DNA of 64,000 nt, from contig NZ_BSTJ01000001.1 in NCBI RefSeq assembly GCF_030269445.1, forward strand, positions 1 to 64,000, in the 5' to 3' direction. The notes below the pieces were generated by a model, which was given only the letters and a program-made list of their open reading frames with translations, had not been told where the DNA came from and did no database searches. Origin of the DNA: Actinoallomurus iriomotensis (GTDB lineage: Bacteria > Actinomycetota > Actinomycetes > Streptosporangiales > Streptosporangiaceae). Positions 34,830-43,998 of this stretch are shown one piece after another. A program made the translations under genes and the position numbers. Position 1 is the first letter of the stretch; every line of letters starts with the position of its first letter.

Positions 34830-36239
34830 GTGGCGCGAATCGGTCTACTCAGCATGTCGGACGGGCGTGACTTCGTCGCGCGCGACGTCGCCGGCCATGT
34901 GAGCGAGTCGACACGGACCCTGGCCGAGTTGCTGCGGGCGCACGGGCACGAGGTGATCACCGCCCGCGACGTCATCTGGACCAACGAACTCGCCACCACC
35001 GAGGCGCGGTGGGTGGCCGGACAGCGACCCGACCTGACCATCTTCAACTACCCGGTGTGGGCGTTCCCGCACTTCACCATGCTCGCCGCGGACGCCACCC
35101 CCGGTCCGCTGCTGCTCGTCGGCAACATCGACCCGCAGTACCCCGGCATGGTCGGCATGCTGGCCGGCGGCGGCGCGCTCGACCAGGCCGGCCGCGTCCA
35201 CTCCCGCGTGTGGGGCGACCCGGAGGCCATCACCGACCGGATCCTCACCAGCGTCCGGGCCGCGACGGCGGTGACCGGCCTGCGCGGCTCGACGTTCGGC
35301 CGGATCGGCGGCCGGCCGATGGGCATGTACACCGCGACCGCCAACACCGACCAGTGGATGCGCCAGTTCGGCGTCGACGTCGAGGAGATCGACCAGTGGG
35401 AGGTCGTCCGCCGCGCCGAGAACGCCGACGCCTCCCGCGTCACGGCCGGGCGTGACTGGCTGGAGAAGCACGGCAACGTCCACTACGACGGCAAGCAGCT
35501 GACCCCCGAGCTGCTCGAACGCCAGATCCGCTCCTACTACGCCGTGCGCGAGCTGATCGACGAGTGGAACCTGGACTTCTCCGGCATCAAGGGCCAGCCC
35601 GAGCTGACCACCCACTTCACCACCATGGACGTCACCGAGGCGTTCCTGAACGACCCGTACGACTGGGAGGGCCCGAAAGAGACCCACGTCACCGCGACCG
35701 AGGCCGACATGGACGGCGCGCTGACGATGCAGATCCTCAAGCTCCTGTCCGGCGACCCGGTGCTGTTCGCCGACGTGCGCCACTACCACGCCGACAAGGA
35801 CGTGTGGGACCTGTGCAACTCGGGTCAGCACGCGACCTGGTACGCCGCGCGCTCGGCCGACCCGGCGGAGAACCTCGCGAAGGTCCACTTCCACCCGGAG
35901 GTGTTCTACTTCCCGGCCGGCGGCGCCTCCGTGCAGCACCTCGCCGCGCCCGGCGAGATGACGTTCGCCCGGCTCACCCGCTACGACGGGCGGTACCGGA
36001 TGCACGTCATGCGCGGCGCCTTCGAGCAGTACGACGACGCGACGAACGAGGCGATGATGCGCCAGTCGACGTACGAGTGGCCGCACGCGTTCGCCCGATT
36101 GCGCGTGGACAGCGAGGAGTTCCTGTCCCGGTTCGGCGCCAACCACATCCACGCGGTCCCCGGCGAGTACGTCGCGGAGCTGCGTGCCGTCTGCGAACTG
36201 CTGGCCATCGACTTCGACGGGTTCGGTGAACTTCGATGA
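34830..36239 (+). CDS. L-fucose/D-arabinose isomerase-family protein
   Basis: 469 residues from GTG 34830 (GGAGG upstream). Known: this Mn-dependent family interconverts L-fucose with L-fuculose or D-arabinose with D-ribulose. Seen: VARIGLLSMSDGRDFV at the start, PQYPGMVGMLAG, FGRIGGRPMGMYTA, HVTATEADMDGALTMQIL followed by VLFADVRHY, which supply the metal-binding Glu and Asp, and KVHFHPEVFY with the later His. It is a little shorter than E. coli FucI. It overlaps the secreted GH172-type gene by 4 bp. The neighbouring enzymes favour D-arabinose as substrate, but L-fucose cannot be excluded by eye. Confidence 0.82.
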   Translation: MARIGLLSMSDGRDFVARDVAGHVSESTRTLAELLRAHGHEVITARDVIWTNELATTEARWVAGQRPDLTIFNYPVWAFPHFTMLAADATPGPLLLVGNIDPQYPGMVGMLAGGGALDQAGRVHSRVWGDPEAITDRILTSVRAATAVTGLRGSTFGRIGGRPMGMYTATANTDQWMRQFGVDVEEIDQWEVVRRAENADASRVTAGRDWLEKHGNVHYDGKQLTPELLERQIRSYYAVRELIDEWNLDFSGIKGQPELTTHFTTMDVTEAFLNDPYDWEGPKETHVTATEADMDGALTMQILKLLSGDPVLFADVRHYHADKDVWDLCNSGQHATWYAARSADPAENLAKVHFHPEVFYFPAGGASVQHLAAPGEMTFARLTRYDGRYRMHVMRGAFEQYDDATNEAMMRQSTYEWPHAFARLRVDSEEFLSRFGANHIHAVPGEYVAELRAVCELLAIDFDGFGELR

Positions 36240-38665
36240 GACCTCGCCTGAGACGCCTCGCCGTCCTCCTCCTCGCCGCCGGCACGCTGACCGGCGTCAC
36301 GACCCACGCCCAGGCGGCCCCCGTGAGCGCCAAGGGCCCGGTCGGCTGGGACCTCTACCGCCACCCCGACCGTCTCGCCCGCCTGACCACCGGCGTGCAG
36401 ACCAAGCAGTTCTCCAGCTTCGACCGCACCGGCGGCAACAACGACGGCTTCAACGGGACGTACTCCTGCCTGCGCACCACCGCGGACGGCTGCGTCATCG
36501 CCGAGCACGACGGCGCCGGCGAGGTGGACGCGATCTGGTTCACCCGCGACGAGGGCGACGTGCGCGCCACCGGGAACATCACCATCACCCTCGACGGCCG
36601 TGACGTGGTGCACGCGTCGCTCCAGGACCTGGTCGACGGCAAGGTCGGCGCGCCGTTCGTGAACCCGCTCGTCGCCAACGCGGACCAGACCTCCGGCGGC
36701 GTGTACGTCGAGGTGCCGATGCCGTTCCGGCACTCGATGCGGATCACCACCGACAAGAACCCGATCTTCTACCACGTCACCTACCGGACCTTCGCCGACG
36801 ACGCCGGCGTGCGGACCTTCGATCCGTCCGACCACGCCACGGACGTCATCGCCAAGCTGAAGGCCGCCGGCACCCGGGACCCCAAGGCACCGCTGCCCGG
36901 CGCCCGTACGCGGAAGTCGGCGCTGCGCCTCGCTCCCGGCGCGACCACGACGCTGGCGCGCGCGACCGGCGCCGGCGAGCTGTCCGCCCTGCGGCTCACG
37001 CTGCCGCAGGCCGAACCGGTCTCGGCTCACAGCAGCGTCGAGGACGACGGCCGCGCGTTCGGGGCGAACGGCTCCAGCACCTTCACCGTCAAGGTCGACC
37101 CGGCCAACACGGGCGTGCGGCTGACCCGCCGCTACGACCCGGGGATCGGCCACCAGCGCGCCTCGATCACGGTCGACGGCCAGGACGCGGGCCAGTGGGG
37201 GCCGACGGAACCGAAGGGCATCGGGGAGTGGGCCGAGGATTCGGTCGAGCTCCCGGCGAGCCTGACCGCCGGGAAGTCCAGGCTCACCATCAAGAACACC
37301 TTCATCTCCTCCGACTTCGACTTCAACGAGTTCACCTACTGGGCCGACAGCCACGTCGGCGGCTCGCTGACCCGCACCGACACGGTCGACGTGGGCGACA
37401 CCGCCGACGAGGCCGCCCACGGGTACGCCATCACCGGCCAGACCTGGCAGGGCGACCGCGTGTACGCCTACCCGCTGAGCGACGACCAGCTGGCCAGGCT
37501 GCACACCGCGCAGCAGCTCCTGCAGGGCCTGCGGGTGCGGATCACCTTCGACGGGAAACGGACCGTCGACTCGCCGCTCGGGGAGTTCTTCGGCTCCGGC
37601 TTCGCGGTCGCGCCGGTACGGTCCCTGTTCACCGGCATCGACCCGGCCGCGCACTCCTACGCCGCCTGGTGGCCGATGCCGTACCGGCACGACGCGACGG
37701 TCGAGCTGTACAACGGCTCGCCGCTGGCGGTGACCGCCGGGGACGCCGAGGTCACCTCCGGACACCACGTCATGACCGGTGAGGGCTACTTCCGCACGCA
37801 GTCGCGGTCCGGTGCCACCGAGAACGGCAAGGACTGGACGTACCTGCAGGCCACCGGCCAGGGCAAGTTCGTCGGCGTCGTCTCCTCGATGCGGGGCCCG
37901 GCGTCGCGGGCGTTCCTGGAGGGCGACGAGCGCGTCTACACCGACGGCTCGCGCAGCCCGCAGATCCACGGGACCGGCACCGAGGACTTCTACCAGAGCG
38001 GCTGGTACTTCAACCGCGACACCTACACCGAGCCGTTCAACGGCGACCCGGCGCACCTGACCTCCACGACCGGCTGCGCCGCCGGCTCCGACTGCACCGG
38101 GGCGTACCGATTCATGATCAACGAGGCGGTGCCGTTCGGCTCGGCGATCACGTTCGGCATCGAGCACGGGCCCGGCGACGACGTGGCGGCGAACTACTCC
38201 ACGACCGCCTTCTGGTACGGCCAGGACTCCGACGCGTCCCGCCGTACGGACACGCTGACCCTCGGCGACGCGGCGAGCGAGAAAGCGCACGGCTACACCG
38301 GGACCGCCCCGGTGACCAGCCTGAGCTCGAACTTCGAGGGCACGAACACCGCGCTCACCGCGAACGTACGGCCCGCGACGGCACCGGTCACGTTCCGGCT
38401 CGCCGTCGACCCGGCCAACCGGGGCGTGACGCTCCTGCGGACGAGCGACCAGAACACCCCGTACCAGCACGCGAAGGTGAGCGTGAACGGGCACGCGCTG
38501 CCGGACTGGCTCCAGCCGCTCGGCAACACCACCCACCGCTGGCTGGACGACACCTACCAGGTGCCCGCGAGCGTCACCGCCGGCCGGCGCTCGATCACCG
38601 TCACCCTGACGCCGGACGGCCCGCCGTGGCCGGCCGCGTCCTACCAGGCGTGGAGCAACCGGTGA
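36236..38665 (+). CDS. Secreted DUF2961 protein (glycoside hydrolase family 172-like)
   Basis: 809 residues. Seen: signal peptide (residues 1-28, ending AQA), then the DUF2961 landmarks GWDLYRHPDRLARL, QFSSFDRTGGNNDGFNG, IWFTRDEGDVRATGN, VPMPFRHSMRI, WWPMPYRHDATVELYN, IHGTGTEDFYQSGWYF and EHGPGDDVAANY with acidic residues suited to catalysis. Two related beta-sandwich segments (about 258-375 and 692-800, both containing VDPAN followed by a VNG- or VDG-type strand) suggest internal duplication. Known: characterised DUF2961 proteins, now GH172, act on D-arabinofuranosides and D-fructofuranosides. Inferred: it releases the pentose or hexose outside the cell for the adjacent importer and isomerase. 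Confidence 0.8.
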   Translation: MRPRLRRLAVLLLAAGTLTGVTTHAQAAPVSAKGPVGWDLYRHPDRLARLTTGVQTKQFSSFDRTGGNNDGFNGTYSCLRTTADGCVIAEHDGAGEVDAIWFTRDEGDVRATGNITITLDGRDVVHASLQDLVDGKVGAPFVNPLVANADQTSGGVYVEVPMPFRHSMRITTDKNPIFYHVTYRTFADDAGVRTFDPSDHATDVIAKLKAAGTRDPKAPLPGARTRKSALRLAPGATTTLARATGAGELSALRLTLPQAEPVSAHSSVEDDGRAFGANGSSTFTVKVDPANTGVRLTRRYDPGIGHQRASITVDGQDAGQWGPTEPKGIGEWAEDSVELPASLTAGKSRLTIKNTFISSDFDFNEFTYWADSHVGGSLTRTDTVDVGDTADEAAHGYAITGQTWQGDRVYAYPLSDDQLARLHTAQQLLQGLRVRITFDGKRTVDSPLGEFFGSGFAVAPVRSLFTGIDPAAHSYAAWWPMPYRHDATVELYNGSPLAVTAGDAEVTSGHHVMTGEGYFRTQSRSGATENGKDWTYLQATGQGKFVGVVSSMRGPASRAFLEGDERVYTDGSRSPQIHGTGTEDFYQSGWYFNRDTYTEPFNGDPAHLTSTTGCAAGSDCTGAYRFMINEAVPFGSAITFGIEHGPGDDVAANYSTTAFWYGQDSDASRRTDTLTLGDAASEKAHGYTGTAPVTSLSSNFEGTNTALTANVRPATAPVTFRLAVDPANRGVTLLRTSDQNTPYQHAKVSVNGHALPDWLQPLGNTTHRWLDDTYQVPASVTAGRRSITVTLTPDGPPWPAASYQAWSNR

Positions 38666-40230
38666 CCCAGCCGGTGACAAGGGAAGTCGTGCTCCGGATG
38701 CGGGGCATCGGCAAGAGCTTCCCCGGCGTGCGGGCGCTGTCCGGCGTCGACCTGACGGTGCACGCCGGGGAGGTGGCCGCCCTGCTCGGCGAGAACGGGG
38801 CGGGCAAGTCGACGCTGATGAACGTCCTGGCCGGCGTGCACGGCGACTACGACGGCGTCATCGAGGTGGGCGGGGACGAGGCGGCGATCCACTCCCCCAA
38901 GGACGCGGCGCGGCACGGGATCGCCATGATCCACCAGGAGCTCAACCTCGTGCCCGACCTGTCCATCGCGGACAACATCTTCCTCGGCCGGGAACCCCGC
39001 ACCCGGTGGGGCACCCGCGACCGGTCCGCGGCGCACGCCCGTACCGCGGAGCTGCTGGCCGGCCTCGGCCTGCGGCTGTCCCCGCGCCGCCTGGTCCGCA
39101 GCTGCCGCATCGCCGAGCAGCAGCTCATCGAGGTGGCCAAGGCGCTCAGCAACAACGTGCGGATCCTCGTCATGGACGAGCCGACGTCCGCGCTGGCCGA
39201 CGCCGAGGTACAGCGGCTGTTCGAGGTGATCCGCGACCTGACCGGCCGTGGTGTGGCCGTCATCTACATCTCCCACCGGCTGGAGGAGCTGGAGGAGATC
39301 GCCGACTCGGTGACCGTGCTGCGCGACGGCGCGTACATCGGGCGGCGTGACATGGCGGGCACGACGCGGGCCGAGCTGATCCAGATGATGGTCGGCCGTC
39401 CGCTGGGCGACCTGTTCCCCCGCGAGAGCGGGGAGCACGGTGGCGGCGACGTGCGGCTGCGGGTCGAGGGCCTGTCGTTGCGGGCCGAGGCGGGCCGGAC
39501 CGCGCTGCACGACGTCGACCTGACCGTACGCGCCGGGGAGATCGTCGGGCTGGCCGGCCTCATGGGCGCGGGCCGCACCGAGGTGCTGGAGACGCTGTAC
39601 GGCGCCCACCGGCCCTCGGCCGGGCGGATCGAGCTGGACGGCAGACCGTACCGGCCGCGTTCACCGCGGTACGCGATCCGGCGCGGTCTGGCGCTGGTCG
39701 CCGAGGACCGCAAGGCGCAGAGCCTCGTGCTCGGCAACACCGTCGCGTTCAACGCGAGCCTGGCGGCGCTCGGCCGCTACACCCGGCTGTTCGTGGACCG
39801 GCGGCGGGAGCGCGCCGCGGTGGCCGGGCAGGTTCGCGACCTGCGGGTGAAGACACCAGGCCTGAACGCGACGGTGCGCAATCTCTCGGGTGGCAACCAG
39901 CAGAAGGTGGTGCTGGCCAAGTGCCTGCTCACCGAGCCGGCGCTGCTGCTCATGGACGAGCCGACGCGCGGCATCGACGTGGGCGCCAAGGCGGAGATCC
40001 ACGCGCTGATGAGCCGGCTCGCCGCGAACGGGACCGCCCTGCTGGTGGTCTCCTCCGAACTTCCCGAGCTCATCGCCATGTGCGACCGGATCCTCGTGCT
40101 CTGCGAGGGGCGCCTCACCGGAGAGTTCCACCGTGACCCGGCCCACGGCCCGCCGGCGAACCAGGAGGACATCCTGGCCGCCGCGATGGCGCGCCAGGCC
40201 GTACTCGACCAGGAGACAGCTGATGCCTGA
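38662..40230 (+). CDS. Sugar ABC transporter ATPase, RbsA-type double NBD
   Basis: 522 residues from GTG 38662, overlapping the GH172-type stop. Seen: Walker [12 protein letters not shown] and VMDEPTSALAD in the first domain, [16 protein letters not shown] and [12 protein letters not shown] in the second; the first signature is degenerate as usual. It is a clear relative of the ATPase at 367-1878 but not a recent copy. It drives the permease that starts 8 bp before its stop. Inferred cargo: the monosaccharide freed by the GH172-type protein. Confidence 0.92.
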   Translation: MTQPVTREVVLRMRGIGKSFPGVRALSGVDLTVHAGEVAALLGENGAGKSTLMNVLAGVHGDYDGVIEVGGDEAAIHSPKDAARHGIAMIHQELNLVPDLSIADNIFLGREPRTRWGTRDRSAAHARTAELLAGLGLRLSPRRLVRSCRIAEQQLIEVAKALSNNVRILVMDEPTSALADAEVQRLFEVIRDLTGRGVAVIYISHRLEELEEIADSVTVLRDGAYIGRRDMAGTTRAELIQMMVGRPLGDLFPRESGEHGGGDVRLRVEGLSLRAEAGRTALHDVDLTVRAGEIVGLAGLMGAGRTEVLETLYGAHRPSAGRIELDGRPYRPRSPRYAIRRGLALVAEDRKAQSLVLGNTVAFNASLAALGRYTRLFVDRRRERAAVAGQVRDLRVKTPGLNATVRNLSGGNQQKVVLAKCLLTEPALLLMDEPTRGIDVGAKAEIHALMSRLAANGTALLVVSSELPELIAMCDRILVLCEGRLTGEFHRDPAHGPPANQEDILAAAMARQAVLDQETADA

Positions 40231-41356
40231 CCAGACCGCGACCGAAGAGGAGACCGTGGCCGCGGAGACCGGCGGGTCGCCGCCGCGGTTGCGGACCCGG
40301 ATGCGGCGGCTGCTGCCGGTGCTCGGCTCGCTGCAGGGCTACATCGGCCTGATCCTCGTGATCGTGCTGGGGCTCGCCACGAAGGGCGAGGTGTTCTGGA
40401 ACCAGACCAACCTCACCAACGCGGTCGGCGCGTTCGCCTCCCGCGGCATCCTCGCGGTGGGCGTGACCCTGGTGATCCTCACCGGCGGCATCGACCTGTC
40501 GGTCGGATCCATCCTCGGCATCGGCTCGATGGTCTCGGCCATGATGCTCGTCCACCACAACATGACGCCCTGGGAGATCGTGCCGATCTGCATGCTCGTC
40601 GGGGCGTTCTTCGGGCTGTGCAACGGCGTCGGCACGACGTGGCTGCGGATCCAGTCGTTCGTGATGACGCTCGCGATGCTGTCGGTGGTGCGCGGGCTCG
40701 ACCGGCAGTACTCCAACAACGTCAGCGTCGGCACGCAGGTGGTCAACGACCAGGGCCACCTGACGCCGCACTCGGCGCAGTTCCAGGATTTGGGCACGCC
40801 GGGGCACAACGTGCTGACCGGCGTCCTCGGCCAGGGCGTCTACTACCCGGTGCTCGCCCTGGTCGTCGTCTGCGTCGTGTTCCAGCTGATCCTGTCCAAG
40901 ACGCGGTTCGGCCGTCACGTGTACGCGGTCGGCGGCAACGCGACGGCCGCCCGCCTCTCCGGGGTCAACGTCACCGCGGTGACGATCACCGTGTTCGTGC
41001 TGTCCGGGCTGCTCGCCGGGTTCGCGGGACCGATCGACGCGGCCTACAGCGCCTCGGCCGACCCGCTCGCCGGCACCTCGTACGAACTGGACGCCATCGC
41101 GGCGGCCGTCATCGGGGGTACGAGCCTGGCCGGCGGCCGGGGCACGATCGTCGGCACGTTCGTCGGCGCGCTGATCCTCACGCTGCTGGACAACGTGCTG
41201 GGACTCAACGCGGTCAGCGACAACTGGCAGCTCGTCATCAAGGGCCTGATCGTCGTCGCGGCGGTCGTCCTCCAGCGGCCCGGCTTCTTCGCCGCCGCTC
41301 TCACACCGGTCAGACGCCTGATCGGTTCTTCACCCCGAGAAGGAGACGAAAAGTGA
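40223..41356 (+). CDS. Sugar ABC transporter permease, RbsC-type
   Basis: 377 residues from ATG 40223. Seen: a hydrophilic N-terminal tail of about 30 residues, then roughly ten membrane helices with GGIDLSVGSILGIGSM, RFGRHVYAVGGNATAARLSG and the late AAVIGGTSLAGGRGT, all signatures of ribose/xylose/arabinose-type permeases. Works as a dimer with the double ATPase. Overlaps the upstream gene by 8 bp and the downstream lipoprotein by 4 bp. Confidence 0.92.
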   Translation: MPDQTATEEETVAAETGGSPPRLRTRMRRLLPVLGSLQGYIGLILVIVLGLATKGEVFWNQTNLTNAVGAFASRGILAVGVTLVILTGGIDLSVGSILGIGSMVSAMMLVHHNMTPWEIVPICMLVGAFFGLCNGVGTTWLRIQSFVMTLAMLSVVRGLDRQYSNNVSVGTQVVNDQGHLTPHSAQFQDLGTPGHNVLTGVLGQGVYYPVLALVVVCVVFQLILSKTRFGRHVYAVGGNATAARLSGVNVTAVTITVFVLSGLLAGFAGPIDAAYSASADPLAGTSYELDAIAAAVIGGTSLAGGRGTIVGTFVGALILTLLDNVLGLNAVSDNWQLVIKGLIVVAAVVLQRPGFFAAALTPVRRLIGSSPREGDEK

Positions 41357-42348
41357 AATCTTTGATTCGCCCGCTCGTGGCGGTCGTGGCGGTGGTGACA
41401 CTCGCCGCGGGCTGCGCGTCGAAGGCGCCGTCGGCCTCGGGCGGCTCCGGTGCCGGCGGCAAGAAGCAGTTCGTCGTCGGCTACTCCCAGTCCAACAACG
41501 CCGAGCCGTACCGCGCGCAGCTCAACCTGCAGCTCGAGTACTTCATGAAGCAGCACCCCGACATGAAGCTGCTGCCGATCGCCGACGCGCACCAGTCGAG
41601 CGCGACGCAGGTCAGCCAGGTGCAGAACTTCATTCAGCAGAAGGTGGACGTGCTGATCGTCTCGCCGAACGAGCCGGCCCCGCTCACCGCGGCGGTGCAG
41701 CAGGCGTGCCAGGCGAAGATCCCGGTCATCATCCTGGACCGCAGCGTCAACACCGACTGCTACACCTCCTTCATCGGCGGCGACAACTACGAGATCGGCA
41801 AGCTGGCCGGACAGGAGGCCGTCAAGCAGCTGCCGAACGGCGGCAACGTGGTCGAGCTGCGCGGCATCATGTCCGACCAGCCGCAGATCGACCGGGACAA
41901 GGGCTTCCGCGACGCCGTCAAGGCCAACCCGAAGATCAAGATCGTCGCGGACCGCGAGGCGAAGTGGCTCAAGGACTCCGCGGTGCCGATCATGCAGCAG
42001 TGGCTGAGCAAGTACCCCAAGATCGACCTGGTGTACGGACACAACGACCCGATGACGCTCGGCGCGTACCTGGCCGCCAAGGCGCAGCACCGGGAGAGCC
42101 AGATCAAGTTCATCGGCATCGACGGCCTGGCGATCCCCGACGGCGGCATCCGCGCGGTCCAGCTCGGCGAGCTGACCAGCACGTTCGTCTACCCGACGTG
42201 CGCGAAGGAGGCCGCCGACACCGCGTACGCCATCGCGCACGGCCAGCAGGTGGGCAAGAAGCAGGTGCTGCACACCACCCAGGTGACCAAGGAGAACGCG
42301 GCACAGCTCTACAAGCAGTACGACATGTCCGGGAAAATCAGCGGCTGA
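41353..42348 (+). CDS. Sugar ABC transporter substrate-binding lipoprotein, RbsB-type
   Basis: 331 residues from GTG 41353 (AGGAG upstream). Seen: lipoprotein signal VVTLAAGC with the lipid Cys at about residue 21, then the ribose-binding fold with VVGYSQSNNAEPYRAQ, VDVLIVSPNE, PVIILDRSVNTD, FIGGDNYEIG, ELRGIMSDQPQIDRDKGF and VYGHNDPMTLGAYLAA. The last two blocks are the ligand-binding loops of pentose/hexose monosaccharide binders. It gives the importer its specificity; the sugar itself cannot be read. It is followed by two strong hairpins at 42362-42449 before the kinase gene. Confidence 0.91.
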   Translation: MKSLIRPLVAVVAVVTLAAGCASKAPSASGGSGAGGKKQFVVGYSQSNNAEPYRAQLNLQLEYFMKQHPDMKLLPIADAHQSSATQVSQVQNFIQQKVDVLIVSPNEPAPLTAAVQQACQAKIPVIILDRSVNTDCYTSFIGGDNYEIGKLAGQEAVKQLPNGGNVVELRGIMSDQPQIDRDKGFRDAVKANPKIKIVADREAKWLKDSAVPIMQQWLSKYPKIDLVYGHNDPMTLGAYLAAKAQHRESQIKFIGIDGLAIPDGGIRAVQLGELTSTFVYPTCAKEAADTAYAIAHGQQVGKKQVLHTTQVTKENAAQLYKQYDMSGKISG

Positions 42349-42361
42349 CGCGTGAGGATCG

Positions 42362-42449
42362 GGGGCCTGTCTCAAAGTCCTCGTCCGCCGCGCAGTAGGA
42401 CAGCGGGGCTTCGAGACAGGCCCCAGGGCGCGGTCGACGGACCGCGCCC
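42362..42449 (+). terminator. Two hairpins between the binding-protein and kinase genes
   Basis: The outer inverted repeat is GGGGCCTGTCTC (42362-42373) with GAGACAGGCCCC (42413-42424), perfect over 12 bp with a 39-nt loop. A second repeat, GGGCGCGGTC (42426-42435) with GACCGCGCCC (42440-42449), has a 4-nt loop. They could end most transcripts and leave the kinase at lower level, or protect the 3' end of the importer mRNA. Confidence 0.6.
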
Positions 42450-42471
42450 CTCGGCGGGGAAAGGGTGGCTC

Positions 42472-43950
42472 GTGAGTCTCCTGCTTGGAGTCGACATCGG
42501 CACGTCCAGCACGAAGGGGGTGCTGACCACTCCGGACGGCACCGTGGTCGCGACCGCGGTCCGCGAACACACCGTGTCGCGGCCCCATCCGGGCTGGGCC
42601 GAGCACGACGCCCGCGAGGTGTGGTGGGAGGGCTTCGCCGCCGTCACCCGCGAGCTGCTCCCCCAGGCCGGCGGCGAACCGGTCGCCGCCGTCGGCGTCA
42701 GCGGGATCGGCCCGTGCGCGCTGCCCGCGACCGCCGAGGGCGTGCCGCTGCGCCCCGCCATCCTGTACGGCGTCGACACGCGCGCGGTCGCCGAGATCGA
42801 GGAGCTGACCGCGCGGTACGGCGCCGAGGCGATCGTCTCGCGCGGGGGCTCGCCGCTGACCACGCAGGCGGTGGGGCCCAAGCTGGCCTGGCTGCGCCGC
42901 CACGAGCCGGAGGTGTGGGAGCGCACCGGCCGGCTGTTCATGGCGAGCTCCTACCTCGTGCACGAGCTGACCGGCGTGTACGTCCTCGACCACCATTCGG
43001 CGAGCCAGTGCTCACCGCTGTACGACAGCCGCGAGCACGCCTGGATCGGCGACTGGGCGCAGGAGATCGCCCCGGGTCTGGACCTGCCGCCGCTCGCGTG
43101 GCCGGGCGAGGTGGCCGGCACGGTCACGGAGGGAGCGGCGGAGCGTACGGGACTCGCCGCGGGCACACCCGTCGTCGCCGGCACCATCGACGCGTGGGCC
43201 GAGGCGGTCAGCGTCGGCGTGACCGAGCCCGGCGACGTCATGGTCATGTACGGCACGACCATGTTCCTCATCGAGGTCCTCGACTCACGCCGCACCTGGC
43301 CGGGCCTGTGGGGCACGGTCGGCGTCACGCCCGGCACCTACGACCTCGCGGCGGGCATGGCCACCTCCGGCGCCGTCACCGACTGGCTGCGACAGCTCAC
43401 CGGCGCGGCCTATGAGGAACTGACCGAGGAGGCACGGGCCGCCGGGCACGGCGCCGGCGGGCTGATCATGCTGCCCTACTTCGCCGGCGAGCGGACCCCG
43501 CTGTTCGACCCCGACGCGCGCGGCCTCGTGCTCGGCCTGACCCTGGGCCACGGTCGCGGCCACCTGTACCGCGCGGCCCTGGAGGGCACCGCCTTCGGCG
43601 TCCGGCACAACCTGGAGGCGATGCGGTCGGCGGGCGGCGAGGCACGGCGGCTGGTCGCGGTCGGCGGCGGCACGAAGGGCGGGCTGTGGACCCAGATCGT
43701 CTCGGACGTGCTTGGCCGGCCACAGGTCATCCCCTCGGTGACGATCGGGGCGTGTTACGGCGACGCACTGCTGGCCGCCCGCGCGGCGGGCCTGTCCGAC
43801 GGCGCGGACTGGAACCCGCCGGCGGACACGGTCGAGCCCGACCCCGCGGCCGGCGAGGTCTACGCCGAGCTGTACCGGCTCTACCGCGACCTCTATCCCG
43901 CGACCCGGGAGGCCGCCCACACCCTGGCGGCCTTCTCCCGGGAACCCTGA
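42472..43950 (+). CDS. FGGY-family carbohydrate kinase
   Basis: 492 residues from GTG 42472; the frame is open upstream through the hairpins but coding sequence begins here. Seen: GVDIGTSSTKGVLTTPDG at the N-terminus, HPGWAEHDAREVWW, the FGGY region with VSGIGPCALP and YGVDTRAVAE, then GTIDAWAEAVSVG, MYGTTMFLIE, ERTPLFDPDARG and the ATP site AVGGGTKGGLWTQIVSDVLG. Candidates are D-ribulokinase, xylulokinase and L-fuculokinase; motifs by eye do not separate them. With a FucI-type isomerase upstream, phosphorylation of D-ribulose or L-fuculose is the likely job. Confidence 0.85.
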   Translation: MSLLLGVDIGTSSTKGVLTTPDGTVVATAVREHTVSRPHPGWAEHDAREVWWEGFAAVTRELLPQAGGEPVAAVGVSGIGPCALPATAEGVPLRPAILYGVDTRAVAEIEELTARYGAEAIVSRGGSPLTTQAVGPKLAWLRRHEPEVWERTGRLFMASSYLVHELTGVYVLDHHSASQCSPLYDSREHAWIGDWAQEIAPGLDLPPLAWPGEVAGTVTEGAAERTGLAAGTPVVAGTIDAWAEAVSVGVTEPGDVMVMYGTTMFLIEVLDSRRTWPGLWGTVGVTPGTYDLAAGMATSGAVTDWLRQLTGAAYEELTEEARAAGHGAGGLIMLPYFAGERTPLFDPDARGLVLGLTLGHGRGHLYRAALEGTAFGVRHNLEAMRSAGGEARRLVAVGGGTKGGLWTQIVSDVLGRPQVIPSVTIGACYGDALLAARAAGLSDGADWNPPADTVEPDPAAGEVYAELYRLYRDLYPATREAAHTLAAFSREP

Positions 43951-43998
43951 GCGGTGGCCGGGCGCCGATGTCCGGAACCCCACGGGCCACCGGTGCGG

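Noticed and set aside
35981-38680. A 899-codon open frame on the minus strand opposite the isomerase and GH172-type genes
   Set aside because: It lies entirely opposite well-supported genes, has a composition rich in Arg/Val/Gly with no domain, and is the usual shadow of high-GC codon use.
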